Assembly: GCA_029939995.1 (NCBI GenBank)
Contig: JAOZRW010000009.1
Span: forward strand, 698 to 63,352
Source of the DNA: Acidimicrobiia bacterium
GTDB taxonomy: Bacteria; Actinomycetota; Acidimicrobiia; Spongiisociales; UBA5794
DNA length: 62,655 nucleotides
Direction of reading: 5' to 3'
Position 1 is the stretch's first letter. Each line of letters starts with the position of its first letter. This document shows, piece after piece, positions 19,159 to 28,643 of this stretch. Both the position numbers and the translations under genes were made by a program. Under the pieces are notes generated by a model. That model had not been told where the DNA came from and did not search any database. It saw only the letters and a list, made by a program, of their open reading frames with translations.

Positions 19159-20172
19159 GTGGATACCAACTTGCTGATTCTGCTCGTCGTAGCGATCGTC
19201 ACCGTTGCGGTGGTCGTTGTCGTCGCGGTCATGCGCTCACGGCGGACGAAACCGCCGGCGGCGGCAGCCCCGGCGGTGACGGCCCCGGAGGAGGGGCTCC
19301 GCTCCCGGCTCGCCCGAACCCGTACGGCCCTCGGAGATCGGCTCGGCGGTCTGCTGCGGAGGGGATCGCTCGACGATGCGTTCTGGGACGAGCTCGAAGA
19401 GGTGCTGATCGCCGCCGACGTCGGCGTGGCGACTTCGTCGAAGGTCGTCGAGGCGGTGCGCAAGCAGAAGCCGGAGAGCGGTGACGAAGCCAGGCGGATG
19501 CTCGAGGAAGCCTTGATCGCCCAGATGTCGGGGCGCGACCGATCGATCCATCTCGAGGGCAAGCCGGCGATCGTTCTCGTGGTGGGCGTGAACGGCACGG
19601 GGAAGACCACATCGGTGGCCAAGATCGCCGGGCTGCTCGGTGAGAGCGGATCGACCACGGTTCTCGCTGCAGCCGACACGTTCCGAGCGGCCGCCGACGA
19701 GCAACTCCGCACATGGGCCGACCGGGTCGGCGTGGAAGTCGTGTCCGGGGCCCCGGGATCGGACCCCGCTTCGGTCGCCTTCGATGCCTACCGGCGTGCC
19801 GATGAGGTCGGTGCCGACGTGGTGATGGTCGACACGGCCGGACGCCTTCACTCCAAGTCGAACCTGATGGACGAGCTGGGCAAGGTGGCCAGGGTCCTCC
19901 GGCGTGAGGCGGGGGCGATCGGCGAGGTCCTCCTCGTACTCGACGGAACGACGGGTCAGAACGGGATCGGTCAGGCCAGGAGCTTCACCGACGCCGTCGG
20001 CGTCACCGGGATCGTGCTCACCAAGCTCGACGGCACGGCCAGGGGAGGCGTGGCCATCGCGGTCGAACAGGAACTCGACGTGCCCGTCAAGTACATCGGC
20101 GTCGGCGAAGGGCTTCACGATCTCGTACCATTCGAGCCGCGGGCGTTCGTCGAGGCCCTGCTGGAACCATGA
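19159..20172 (+). CDS. ftsY: Signal recognition particle receptor FtsY with N-terminal TM helix
   Basis: SRP GTPase motifs GVNGTGKTTSVAKIA, DTFRAAADEQL, DTAGRLH, TKLDGTARGG; N-terminus LLILLVVAIVTVAVVVVVAV. Confidence 0.97.
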   Translation: MDTNLLILLVVAIVTVAVVVVVAVMRSRRTKPPAAAAPAVTAPEEGLRSRLARTRTALGDRLGGLLRRGSLDDAFWDELEEVLIAADVGVATSSKVVEAVRKQKPESGDEARRMLEEALIAQMSGRDRSIHLEGKPAIVLVVGVNGTGKTTSVAKIAGLLGESGSTTVLAAADTFRAAADEQLRTWADRVGVEVVSGAPGSDPASVAFDAYRRADEVGADVVMVDTAGRLHSKSNLMDELGKVARVLRREAGAIGEVLLVLDGTTGQNGIGQARSFTDAVGVTGIVLTKLDGTARGGVAIAVEQELDVPVKYIGVGEGLHDLVPFEPRAFVEALLEP

Positions 20173-20567
20173 ACGAAGCACACAGGCTGATCCGGGAAGC
20201 TCGATCGGTGGCGGCGAACTCCTACTCGCCGTACAGCCGGTTCCGCGTCGGCGCAGCCGTCGTCGCTGCGGACGGCACGGAGTACACCGGATGCAACGTC
20301 GAGAACGCGGCATACGGGTCGTCGATCTGCGCCGAGGCGAACGCCATCACGACGGCGGCCGCCGACGGTGTTCGGAAGATCGACACGCTCGCCGTCGTGT
20401 GCCTCGACGGTGAGGGATGCACGCCGTGCGGGAACTGCCGGCAACTGATGCGCGAGTTCGGCGTCGACACCGTCGTCCTCACCGACGAGCACGGCGAACC
20501 GGTGCAGTTCCGCCTCGATGAGCTGTTGCCGCACTCGTTCGGGCCGGAGTCTCTTCCTCGGTCCTAA
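20169..20567 (+). CDS. cdd: Cytidine deaminase
   Basis: [17 protein letters not shown] and [12 protein letters not shown] zinc-binding motifs; 4-bp overlap with ftsY. Confidence 0.95.
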   Translation: MNEAHRLIREARSVAANSYSPYSRFRVGAAVVAADGTEYTGCNVENAAYGSSICAEANAITTAAADGVRKIDTLAVVCLDGEGCTPCGNCRQLMREFGVDTVVLTDEHGEPVQFRLDELLPHSFGPESLPRS

Positions 20568-21514
20568 CGGGCCTGCAACGCCTCCGTCACCTTCGGCACC
20601 ACCTGATGCAAGTCTCCGATGATGCCGAGGTCGGCAACGCTGAAGATCGGAGCATCCGGATCCTTGTTGATCGCGATGATCGTGCCGGAGTCCTTCATGC
20701 CGACGAGATGCTGCATGGCACCCGACACGCCGGCGGCGATGTAGACATCCGGCTTGATGGTCTTACCGGTCTGCCCCACCTGGAGCCGGGCCGGCACCCA
20801 TCCGGCGTCGATGACGGCACGGGTCGCACCGACCGCGGCACCGAGCTGTGACGCCAGATCTTCGATGACGCTCCACTTGTCCTGACTGCCGACTCCGCGT
20901 CCGCCCGACACGACGATCGAGGCGGCTTCGAGATCGGGGCCTTCGCTCGCCTCGACGTGTGACTCGACGATGACGGCCGAGCCGGACCGCCCGACGTCGG
21001 GCATCGACACCTCGGAGACCGGGGGAGTGGCCCCACCGGACGGCTCCGCCGGGAACGCCTTCGGACGGACGATCACCAGAGCAGGGGCCGGTCCGGTCGT
21101 CTCGGTGACGACCGCCTCGACACCACCGAGGATCTCGCTGGTGACGCTCACGCTCCCGTCGATCGAGATCTCCACGGCGTTGGCGAGAACCGGTCGGCCG
21201 ATCCGTGCGGAGAGGCGCCCCGCGACGTCTCGGTCCGTGTTGCCCATGCCGAACAGGACGATCTCGCCGCCGTGCTCGTCGAGGAGCGACGCCAGCGCCG
21301 CGGCCGCAGCGGCCGCCGGGAGATGATCGTCGATCGAGAGATGGAAGATCTGCGCGGCGCCGTGCTCACCGAGTTCGGCGAAGGCCTCGCCGGAGCCCGC
21401 GCCGATGTGGAACACCGCCGCGTCGCCGAAGGTCCGGGCCTTCGTCAGCAACTCGAGAGCGGATGCCGGAGCATGCCCGTCGGACTCTTCGCTGAATACC
21501 CAAGTTGTCGTCAT
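20564..21514 (-). CDS. etfA: Electron transfer flavoprotein subunit alpha
   Basis: C-terminal FAD domain: [44 protein letters not shown]. Confidence 0.95.
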   Translation of the reverse strand: MTTTWVFSEESDGHAPASALELLTKARTFGDAAVFHIGAGSGEAFAELGEHGAAQIFHLSIDDHLPAAAAAAALASLLDEHGGEIVLFGMGNTDRDVAGRLSARIGRPVLANAVEISIDGSVSVTSEILGGVEAVVTETTGPAPALVIVRPKAFPAEPSGGATPPVSEVSMPDVGRSGSAVIVESHVEASEGPDLEAASIVVSGGRGVGSQDKWSVIEDLASQLGAAVGATRAVIDAGWVPARLQVGQTGKTIKPDVYIAAGVSGAMQHLVGMKDSGTIIAINKDPDAPIFSVADLGIIGDLHQVVPKVTEALQAR

Positions 21515-22291
21515 CTAGATCACCTTCACCTGTTCGAGCAGTGCGACGATCTTGAGGTAGCCCTCGCCGTCGTCTTCCACGATCTCACCGGCTTCTCTGG
21601 CGGGGATGGGCTCGACCGATGTGATGGTCTGACCGGCTGCCGCTTCTCCGACCTGATCGGCGCTGAAGCCGAGGTCTTCGGCCGTCAGCGTGTCGATCGG
21701 TTTCTTCTTGGCCTGCATGATCCCCTTGAAGGTCGGATAGCGGGGCTCCACGACCCCGGAGGTCACCGAGAGCAAGGCCGGGAGCGGCGCCTCGACGACG
21801 TCGTAGCCTCCCGCCGTCTGCTGCTCGATGCGGATGCCGCCGTCGGTCACTTCGACCTTGCGTGCGAACGTCAGCGACGGCACGTCGACCAGTTCGGCGA
21901 TCTGCTGCGGAACGACGCCGGTGTATCCGTCCGTCGACTCGGTGCCGGCGATGACGAGATCGAAGCCCTCGCGTTCGATCGCCGCGGCCAGCACTCTCGA
22001 GGTCGTCAGAGCGTCGGAGCCGGCGAGGTTCTCATCGTCGATGATGACGGCCTTGTCCGCGCCCATCGCCAGCGCCTGTCGGATTCCCTGGAGCGACCCG
22101 GAGGGAGACATCGAGAACAACGTGACCGTTCCCTCGCTCGCTTCGGCGAGCTGGAGCCCGACCTCGACACCGAACCGGTCGGTGTCGTCGAGGACCTGGT
22201 CGTTGGGACGCACGACCCGGTGCGTGACGGGATCCAGGTCGTAGGGCGTCGCCGGATCTGGGATCTGTTTCACACAGACCGCGATTCTCAT
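21515..22291 (-). CDS. etfB: Electron transfer flavoprotein subunit beta
   Basis: MRIAVCVKQIPDPATPYDLDP..., VIAGTESTDGYTGVVPQQIAELVDVP, FKGIMQAKKKPI. Confidence 0.95.
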   Translation of the reverse strand: MRIAVCVKQIPDPATPYDLDPVTHRVVRPNDQVLDDTDRFGVEVGLQLAEASEGTVTLFSMSPSGSLQGIRQALAMGADKAVIIDDENLAGSDALTTSRVLAAAIEREGFDLVIAGTESTDGYTGVVPQQIAELVDVPSLTFARKVEVTDGGIRIEQQTAGGYDVVEAPLPALLSVTSGVVEPRYPTFKGIMQAKKKPIDTLTAEDLGFSADQVGEAAAGQTITSVEPIPAREAGEIVEDDGEGYLKIVALLEQVKVI

Positions 22292-22335
22292 AACGCTTTC
22301 GCTCCTTGCATCGGTTGCGGAGATGATACCCCAAC

Positions 22336-22353
22336 TTTGAGCGACGGCTCAAA
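22336..22353. promoter_or_regulatory. Inverted repeat upstream of etfB (candidate operator)
   Basis: TTTGAGC-gacg-GCTCAAA, 45 bp upstream of the etfB start. Confidence 0.4.
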
Positions 22354-22361
22354 AACCGACG

Positions 22362-23189
22362 TCAGGGGCCTACGAGGAGCGGGAGGAGGGCATCGAGAAC
22401 GGCGGTGAAACGGCCGCGGGCTTCGGTGGCGGTCTCCGTCACTTCCTCATGGGACAACGGCGCGTCGGTGATGCCCGCTGCGTAGTTCGTCACGAGAGAG
22501 ATCCCCGCGACGTCGACGCCCATGTGGTTGAGGGCGATCGCCTCCGGAACCGTCGACATGCCGACGAGGTCGCCGCCGGCCCGCCGGACCATCTCGATCT
22601 CTGCCGGAGTCTCGTAGCTCGGCCCGAGGAACCAGGCGTACACGCCTTCGCGATAGGTGACCCCCGCCGTCTCGAACGCTCGCCGGATGAGACCGCGCAC
22701 CCGCTGCGAGTAGACCTCGCTCATGTCGGGGAACCGCGGACCGAGACGATCGTCGTTGTCGCCGACGAGAGGATTCCGTGCCGTGTAGTTGAGGTGGTCC
22801 CGGATCGCCACGAGGTCACCTGGCGAGAGGCCTTCTCCGAGCCCTCCCGCGGCGTTCGTCAGCAGGACGGTGGAGGCCCCGGCCAGGGCGGCCGTCCGGA
22901 CGCCGAAGACGACATCGGAGAGATCCCAGCCTTCGTAGGTGTGGACGCGTCCGGCGAAGAGGAGGACGGCGCCGTCGCCGACCGAAGCGGAGAAGAGGCT
23001 GCCACCGTGACCGACGATGCGCGGTTCGGGGAAGTGAGGGATGTCGGCGTAGGGGACCTCGACGGCGTCGTCGAGGGATGCCGCGTATCCGCTCAGCCCG
23101 GATCCGAGCACGACGGCCGCCTGATGCCGTTCGCGTCCCGTCCGCTGCGCGATGACGGCTGCGGCTTCCTGCAAGTGTTCGTACGTCAT
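22362..23189 (-). CDS. punA: Purine-nucleoside phosphorylase
   Basis: VVLGSGLSGYA, FAGRVHTYEGWD, LTNAAGGLGEGLSPGDLVAIRDHLN, GPSYETPAEIEM, VGMSTVPEAI. Confidence 0.93.
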   Translation of the reverse strand: MTYEHLQEAAAVIAQRTGRERHQAAVVLGSGLSGYAASLDDAVEVPYADIPHFPEPRIVGHGGSLFSASVGDGAVLLFAGRVHTYEGWDLSDVVFGVRTAALAGASTVLLTNAAGGLGEGLSPGDLVAIRDHLNYTARNPLVGDNDDRLGPRFPDMSEVYSQRVRGLIRRAFETAGVTYREGVYAWFLGPSYETPAEIEMVRRAGGDLVGMSTVPEAIALNHMGVDVAGISLVTNYAAGITDAPLSHEEVTETATEARGRFTAVLDALLPLLVGP

Positions 23190-24496
23190 CTCACCTCTCC
23201 AAGGATCAGCGGGCGTGTCTCTTGTGGTTCGTCGGTCAGGGTCCATGCCGTGTCGAGGACATCGAGGCAGGAGGCCAGTTGATCATCGGTGTTGTAGCGG
23301 ACCGTGGCGAGCGGCATCTCGGCCTCGACGGCATCGCCGACCTTGGCGTGAACGGTGATGCCGACCCCCGGGTCGATGTCGTCCTCTTTGGCCTGGCGTC
23401 CGGCCCCCAGGCGTACCGCGGCCCGTCCGACCGAGAGGGCGTCGCATCGTTCGACGAAGCCGGTCCGGTCGGCGACGACCGTGTGGACGCTCCCGGCGAT
23501 CGGGAGGAGCGACGGATCGTCGAGCACGCGGGGATCCCCGCCCTGCGCCTCGATGACCCGGGCGAAGACCTCGAGGCCTGCTCCGGACGAGACCGCCGCC
23601 TCGAGCCGGGCTCTGGCGTCGGCGGCGTCCCCGGAGACACCGCCGAGGATGAGCATCTCCTCGCCGAGCCGCATCGTGAGCTCCGTCACGTCCGCGGGCC
23701 CTTCTCCGCGAAGCGTGGCGATCGACTCCACCATCTCGTTGGCGTTCCCGACCTCACGGCCGAGCGGCTGATCCATGTCGGTGAGGATGCCGACGACGGG
23801 GGTGTCGTGGGATGCCCCGATCCCGACCATCGTGCGGGCGAGCTCCGTCCCGGAGGCGACGTCCTTCATGAACGCCCCGGACCCGATCTTCACGTCGAGC
23901 ACGAGACCGTCGAGGTCCTCGGCGAGCTTCTTGGACATGATCGACGACGAGATAAGCGGGATCGACGGAACCGTCCCCGAGGCGTCGCGCAGCGCGTAGA
24001 TGCGGCGATCCGCCGGAACGAGGGTCTCAGATTGCCCTCCGAGGACGAGACCGATCGCATCGAGTTGCCTGGCGAACTCGTCCGGATCGAGGCGGGTCCG
24101 AAATCCGGGGATCGTCTCGAGCTTGTCCAGCGTGCCCCCCGTGTGCCCGAGGCCGCGGCCGGACATCATCGGCACGGCGACGCCGCAGGCGACCACCAGC
24201 GGGGCGAGCGGGATACTGATCTTGTCGCCGACACCGCCGGTCGAGTGCTTGTCGATCTTCGGCAGGTTCGTGGAGGACAGGTCGAGCACGTCGCCGGAGT
24301 GCAGCATGGCATCCGTCCACGCGGCGAGCTCGTTCCCCGACATGCCGCGGAACATCACCGCCATCAGGAACGCCGAGAGCTGATAGTCGGGGATGCGGTC
24401 CGCCGTGTACTCGGCGATCATCCACTCGAGCTCGTCTGCCGTGAGCTCGCCGCCGTCACGCTTCGTCCTGATCAACTCCGGCATGCTGTAACTCAT
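23186..24496 (-). CDS. deoA: Thymidine / pyrimidine-nucleoside phosphorylase
   Basis: KIDKHSTGGVGDKISIPLAPLVVACGVAVPMMSGRGLGHTGGTLDKLE, DVKIGSGAFMKD. Confidence 0.93.
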   Translation of the reverse strand: MSYSMPELIRTKRDGGELTADELEWMIAEYTADRIPDYQLSAFLMAVMFRGMSGNELAAWTDAMLHSGDVLDLSSTNLPKIDKHSTGGVGDKISIPLAPLVVACGVAVPMMSGRGLGHTGGTLDKLETIPGFRTRLDPDEFARQLDAIGLVLGGQSETLVPADRRIYALRDASGTVPSIPLISSSIMSKKLAEDLDGLVLDVKIGSGAFMKDVASGTELARTMVGIGASHDTPVVGILTDMDQPLGREVGNANEMVESIATLRGEGPADVTELTMRLGEEMLILGGVSGDAADARARLEAAVSSGAGLEVFARVIEAQGGDPRVLDDPSLLPIAGSVHTVVADRTGFVERCDALSVGRAAVRLGAGRQAKEDDIDPGVGITVHAKVGDAVEAEMPLATVRYNTDDQLASCLDVLDTAWTLTDEPQETRPLILGEVR

Positions 24497-24789
24497 CGTG
24501 GCTCCATATCGGGGCTGGCATTGTCGCGCATCACCACCCGTCCGTCGACAACGGTGACACCCTCGCTCCGAAGCAGCTCCGCCTGGCGTGACTCATGCCC
24601 GGGGGCGAGGCGACCATTTCTCGCCACCACCCGCCACCACGGAAGATCGGGAGTCAACCGGACGAGGTTGCCCACCGCCCGTGCAGCACCGGGGAAGCCC
24701 GCCTCTTCTGCCACCTCGCCGTACGAGGCCACTTCTCCAGGATCGAGCAGGAGGATCACCTTGATCACTTCCTCGGTGAAATCCTTCAC
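24493..24789 (-). CDS. Alkyltransferase-like (ATL) DNA-binding protein, MGMT family without the acceptor Cys
   Basis: VASYGEVAEEAGFPGAARAVGNLVRLTPDLPWWRVVARNGRLA: Trp replaces Cys at the PCHRV position. GTG start at 24789 overlaps the upstream gene by 4 bp. Confidence 0.82.
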   Translation of the reverse strand: MKDFTEEVIKVILLLDPGEVASYGEVAEEAGFPGAARAVGNLVRLTPDLPWWRVVARNGRLAPGHESRQAELLRSEGVTVVDGRVVMRDNASPDMEPR

Positions 24790-25436
24790 GGCTTGCGCAC
24801 CGTTACGAGTTGATAGTGCATGTCGACCGGATCGTCGGGGCGATCGGTCGTGGTCACGAAGCGTTCGATGGTGAATACCGCGCCGACCGCTTCCGTGACT
24901 TCCTCGTCGTCGCGCAGGGCGAAGAACCGCGGCGGCGTGTAGTCGTCGCCCTCCCATACCCCGGAGGTACCGCGCCCGGCATTGCGGCCGCCCCACAGGC
25001 CGATCATGGCGATTCCCCCGGGCACGAGCACACGAGCCATCTCTTCGAGGACACCGTTGAGATCAGCGTCGGGAACGTGCATGAGACAGCTCATTGCCCA
25101 AGCGGCGTCGAATGAGTCATCGGGGAAGTCGAGGTCGTAGAAGTCTCCGACCACGGCGTCGACGCCCTTCGCCCGGCACCGTGCCACGTTCTCGGGAGAG
25201 AGGTCGGTTGCCACGATGGCGAACCCCTCGGTCTGGAAGAACACGGCGCTGTGGCCTGACCCTGCACCGATCTCGAGTATCCGCGATTTGCCCTCAGAGC
25301 GCAGCATCTCAGCGAATGCCCGTTGATGAGCCGCTCTCCATTCGGCTTCCCCGCGTTCGTCGCGGGCATCGGCCGCGGCGTCGTACGCGCGAATGAGGTC
25401 TCTCCTGATGGCCTGCGAATCGGCCGGTTCGATCAA
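24786..25436 (-). CDS. Class I SAM-dependent methyltransferase
   Basis: ILEIGAGSGHSAVFFQTEGFAIVATDLSPENVARCRAKGVDAVVGDFYDLDFPDDSFDAAWAMSCLMHV. Confidence 0.88.
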   Translation of the reverse strand: MIEPADSQAIRRDLIRAYDAAADARDERGEAEWRAAHQRAFAEMLRSEGKSRILEIGAGSGHSAVFFQTEGFAIVATDLSPENVARCRAKGVDAVVGDFYDLDFPDDSFDAAWAMSCLMHVPDADLNGVLEEMARVLVPGGIAMIGLWGGRNAGRGTSGVWEGDDYTPPRFFALRDDEEVTEAVGAVFTIERFVTTTDRPDDPVDMHYQLVTVRKP

Positions 25437-26050
25437 AGCGTTCCGAACAGCCGATCGCCCATGTCGCCGAGGCCGGGCACGATGTACGCGGTGTCGTTCA
25501 ACTCGCGGTCGTGGGCCGCCGCGACGATGTGAACGTCGGGATGATCGTCGTACATCTTCCGGACCCCGTCGGGTGCGGTCACGACGCAGAGCGCGGTGAT
25601 GTCCTTCGCTCCCGACGACTTGACCTTGTCGACGGCCCAGGAGAGGGACCCGCCGGTTGCGAGCATCGGCTCGAGGATGAACACCGACGCGTTCGACAGG
25701 TCGGGGAGACGTGCGTAGTACTCCTGGGGGAGAGCCGTTTCCTCGTCTCGCTGCACGCCGGCGAATCCGACTTTGCAGTTGGGGATCATCGAGAGAACGG
25801 CGTCGAGCATCCCCAATCCCGCTCGCAGCACCGCCACGGCGACGACGTCGTGGACCTCGTAGCCGGTCGTCTTCTCCATCGGGGTCTCGACCTCGACTTC
25901 GGTGAGTGGAAGCCGCTTCGTCGCCTCCAGGATGAGGCTGTACGTGAGTCCCCGAGCGGCAGCTCTGAACGCTTCGGGTTCCGTGTTCGTGTCACGGAGG
26001 ACGGTGAGATAGTGCCGGGCGAGCGGGTGGTCGATCACGGTGAGATTCAT
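25433..26050 (-). CDS. upp: Uracil phosphoribosyltransferase
   Basis: MNLTVIDHPLARHYLTVLRDTNTEPEAFRAAARGLTYSL..., EPMLATGGSLSWAVDKVK PRPP loop, YIVPGLGDMGDRLFGT C-terminus. Confidence 0.95.
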   Translation of the reverse strand: MNLTVIDHPLARHYLTVLRDTNTEPEAFRAAARGLTYSLILEATKRLPLTEVEVETPMEKTTGYEVHDVVAVAVLRAGLGMLDAVLSMIPNCKVGFAGVQRDEETALPQEYYARLPDLSNASVFILEPMLATGGSLSWAVDKVKSSGAKDITALCVVTAPDGVRKMYDDHPDVHIVAAAHDRELNDTAYIVPGLGDMGDRLFGTL

Positions 26051-26103
26051 GAGGTGATTGTCGCACGTCGTGTGTCTCGCTGCCACCCGTAGAATGAGCC
26101 CGC

Positions 26104-27444
26104 ATGTTCGACTCCCTCTCCGATCGGCTGAACGACACCTTCTCGCGGTTGCGCGGGAAAGGGCGTCTCTCCGAATCCGACGTCAACGACGCGCTGCGCG
26201 AGGTTCGCATCGCCCTCCTCGAAGCCGACGTCAACGTGTCGGTCGTCAAGTCCATGCTCGGCCGGGTGAAGGAACGCGCCGTCGGGAGCGAGGTCACGAA
26301 GAGCCTCACACCGGGACAACAGGTCATCAAGATCGTGCACGAAGAGCTGATCACGACGCTCGGCGCCGAGGAGGCTCCGCTCGTCCGACCGGCCGCGCCG
26401 CCGCTCGTCATCCTCATGGTCGGTTTGCAGGGATCGGGGAAGACGACCACCGCGGCGAAGCTCGCGAAACACTTGAAGGGCAAGGGTCGGCGCCCGATGC
26501 TCGTCGCGGCCGACCTCCAGCGGCCGGCCGCCATCGACCAGTTGGAGTCGCTCGGGAAGCGCATCGACGTGCCGGTCTTCGTCGACCGGAAGGCGAAGGC
26601 ACCGAAACTCGTGAAAGCGGCGATGAAGCAGGCGCGGAGCGACGGCGCGAACGTCGTCATCATCGACACGGCCGGACGCCTCCAGGTGGATCAGGCGCTG
26701 ATGAAGGAACTCGCGGCGATGCGCAAGGTGGCGAACCCCGACGAGGTCCTTCTCGTGCTCGACGCCATGACCGGCCAGGAAGCGGTCAACGTCGCGAACG
26801 GCTTCCTCGAGTACACCGACCTGACCGGCCTCGTCCTGACCAAACTCGACGGCGATGCCCGCGGCGGTGCCGCCATCTCCGCACGCGAGGTCACCGGCCG
26901 GCCGATCAAGTTCGTCGGCGTCGGCGAGGGCATCGACGAACTCGATGTCTTCTATCCGGACCGGATGGCGTCCCGGATCCTCGGGATGGGCGACGTGCTG
27001 TCGCTGATCGAAAAGGCCGAGACCATCTACGACGAGAAGGAGGCGGAGAAGGCGGCGGCGAAGATGCTCGACGCCACGTTCAACCTCGAGGACTTCCTCG
27101 AGCAGTTCCAGCAGATCAAGAAGATGGGACCATTGCAACAGCTGGTTGGTATGCTCCCAGGCGCCGGATCGGCGCTGCGCGACGTTGAGATCGACGATCG
27201 TCAGCTCGGTCGTGTGGAAGCCATCATCCGGTCGATGACCCCAGCGGAGCGCCGGGATCCCAAGCTCATCAATGGGAGCCGCAAACGTCGCATCGCGAAG
27301 GGTTCGGGGACGCGACCGCAGGACGTCAACGTGCTGCTCAAGCAATTCTCCGAGACACAGAAGATGATGAAGGCATTCGCCGGCGGTAAGAGCCCCATCC
27401 CCGGGCTCAACATGCCGGGGATGGGCCGCAAGAAGAAGAGGTAG
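26104..27444 (+). CDS. ffh: Signal recognition particle protein Ffh
   Basis: [53 protein letters not shown]-terminal Met-rich M-domain. Confidence 0.97.
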   Translation: MFDSLSDRLNDTFSRLRGKGRLSESDVNDALREVRIALLEADVNVSVVKSMLGRVKERAVGSEVTKSLTPGQQVIKIVHEELITTLGAEEAPLVRPAAPPLVILMVGLQGSGKTTTAAKLAKHLKGKGRRPMLVAADLQRPAAIDQLESLGKRIDVPVFVDRKAKAPKLVKAAMKQARSDGANVVIIDTAGRLQVDQALMKELAAMRKVANPDEVLLVLDAMTGQEAVNVANGFLEYTDLTGLVLTKLDGDARGGAAISAREVTGRPIKFVGVGEGIDELDVFYPDRMASRILGMGDVLSLIEKAETIYDEKEAEKAAAKMLDATFNLEDFLEQFQQIKKMGPLQQLVGMLPGAGSALRDVEIDDRQLGRVEAIIRSMTPAERRDPKLINGSRKRRIAKGSGTRPQDVNVLLKQFSETQKMMKAFAGGKSPIPGLNMPGMGRKKKR

Positions 27445-27446
27445 AC

Positions 27447-27845
27447 ATGCCGGTGAAGATCCGCCTGACACGGTTGGGTAAGAAGAAGCAGCCCTCCTAT
27501 CGCGTCGTGGTGATGGACTCACGCAAACCGCGCGATGGGAAGTACATCGAGCAGATCGGCCGGTACGACGCCCGCCAGGAGCCGTCGCTCATCGAGATCG
27601 ACAACGCGAAGGCCGTCAAGTGGCTCCAGAACGGGGCCCAGCCGACCGACCGCGTGAAGAAGCTCCTCGAGATCAGCGGTGCCTGGACCGAGTTCAAGGT
27701 CGCACGCGGCGACGTGCTCGTCGTCGGGGACACCCCGGAGCCGAAGACCGAACCGGCCCCCGTGATCCTCGATGAGATCGTCGAAGAGGCCGCAGTCGAA
27801 GAAGAGACCGCCGAGGCAGCGACCGAAGGAACGGAAGAAGCATGA
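27447..27845 (+). CDS. rpsP: 30S ribosomal protein S16
   Basis: [41 protein letters not shown] with an acidic C-terminal extension. Confidence 0.97.
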   Translation: MPVKIRLTRLGKKKQPSYRVVVMDSRKPRDGKYIEQIGRYDARQEPSLIEIDNAKAVKWLQNGAQPTDRVKKLLEISGAWTEFKVARGDVLVVGDTPEPKTEPAPVILDEIVEEAAVEEETAEAATEGTEEA

Positions 27846-28093
27846 AACAGGGCGAGATCGTCGAAAAGGTCGTTACTTACGTCGTGACGCAGATCGTCGA
27901 CGACCCGGACTCGGTCGCCGTCGAGATCGTCGCGGACGGCGACGACGCGATCGTCGCCGAGGTGCGGACCGCCAAGTCGGACATGGGTCGTGTCATCGGG
28001 CGCCGCGGACGCGTCGCTCGCGCGATCAGGTCCGTCGCTTCGGTGGCCGGGGACGAAGAAGGCGTGTCCGTCGAGGTCGACTTCCTCGACTGA
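27842..28093 (+). CDS. khpA: KH domain RNA-binding protein
   Basis: [17 protein letters not shown] (GxxG loop); downstream of rpsP with 4-bp overlap. Confidence 0.92.
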   Translation: MKQGEIVEKVVTYVVTQIVDDPDSVAVEIVADGDDAIVAEVRTAKSDMGRVIGRRGRVARAIRSVASVAGDEEGVSVEVDFLD

Positions 28094-28094
28094 C

Positions 28095-28604
28095 GTGGAC
28101 CGGATCCTCGTCGGATACGTTCGCAGAGCGCACGGCATCAAGGGTGCCGTGATCGTGCGTCCTCTCACCGACGATCCCGAGCAGCGGTGGGCCGTCGGCT
28201 CGGTCGTCACGAGCGATGCCGAACCACCCGTCGACTACACGGTCGTGGCCTCATCCGAACATCCGGCCGGCGTCCTCGTACGGTTCTCCACGGTCGACGA
28301 CCGGAACACGGCCGAAGCCCTGCAGGGAACCTCGTTCACCATCCCTCCCGATGAGCGGAGGGATCTCGGTGACGACGAATACTGGCCGGATGACCTCGTG
28401 GGCTGCTCGGTCGTCGACCGGGACGGGAATCTGCTGGGAGTCGTCGAATCCGTCGTCTTCGGCGCCGCGCAGGACCGCCTCGCCGTGCGCACCGAGAGAG
28501 GCATCGTCGAGGTCCCGATGGTGGAAGCCATCACCCCGACGATCGACGTCGACGGCCGCACGATCGTCGCCACCCCACCGCCGGGTCTCTTCGACCCCGA
28601 GTGA
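28095..28604 (+). CDS. rimM: Ribosome maturation factor RimM
   Basis: VDRILVGYVRRAHGIKGAVIVRPLTDDPE; DDEYWPDDLVGCSVVD; C-terminal PRC-barrel-like VPMVEAITPTIDVDGRTIVATPPPGLFD. GTG start. Confidence 0.93.
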   Translation: MDRILVGYVRRAHGIKGAVIVRPLTDDPEQRWAVGSVVTSDAEPPVDYTVVASSEHPAGVLVRFSTVDDRNTAEALQGTSFTIPPDERRDLGDDEYWPDDLVGCSVVDRDGNLLGVVESVVFGAAQDRLAVRTERGIVEVPMVEAITPTIDVDGRTIVATPPPGLFDPE

Positions 28605-28643
28605 TGGACCGTCAGGCCGTTCGCACGGCGTATCCTGGGAGCC

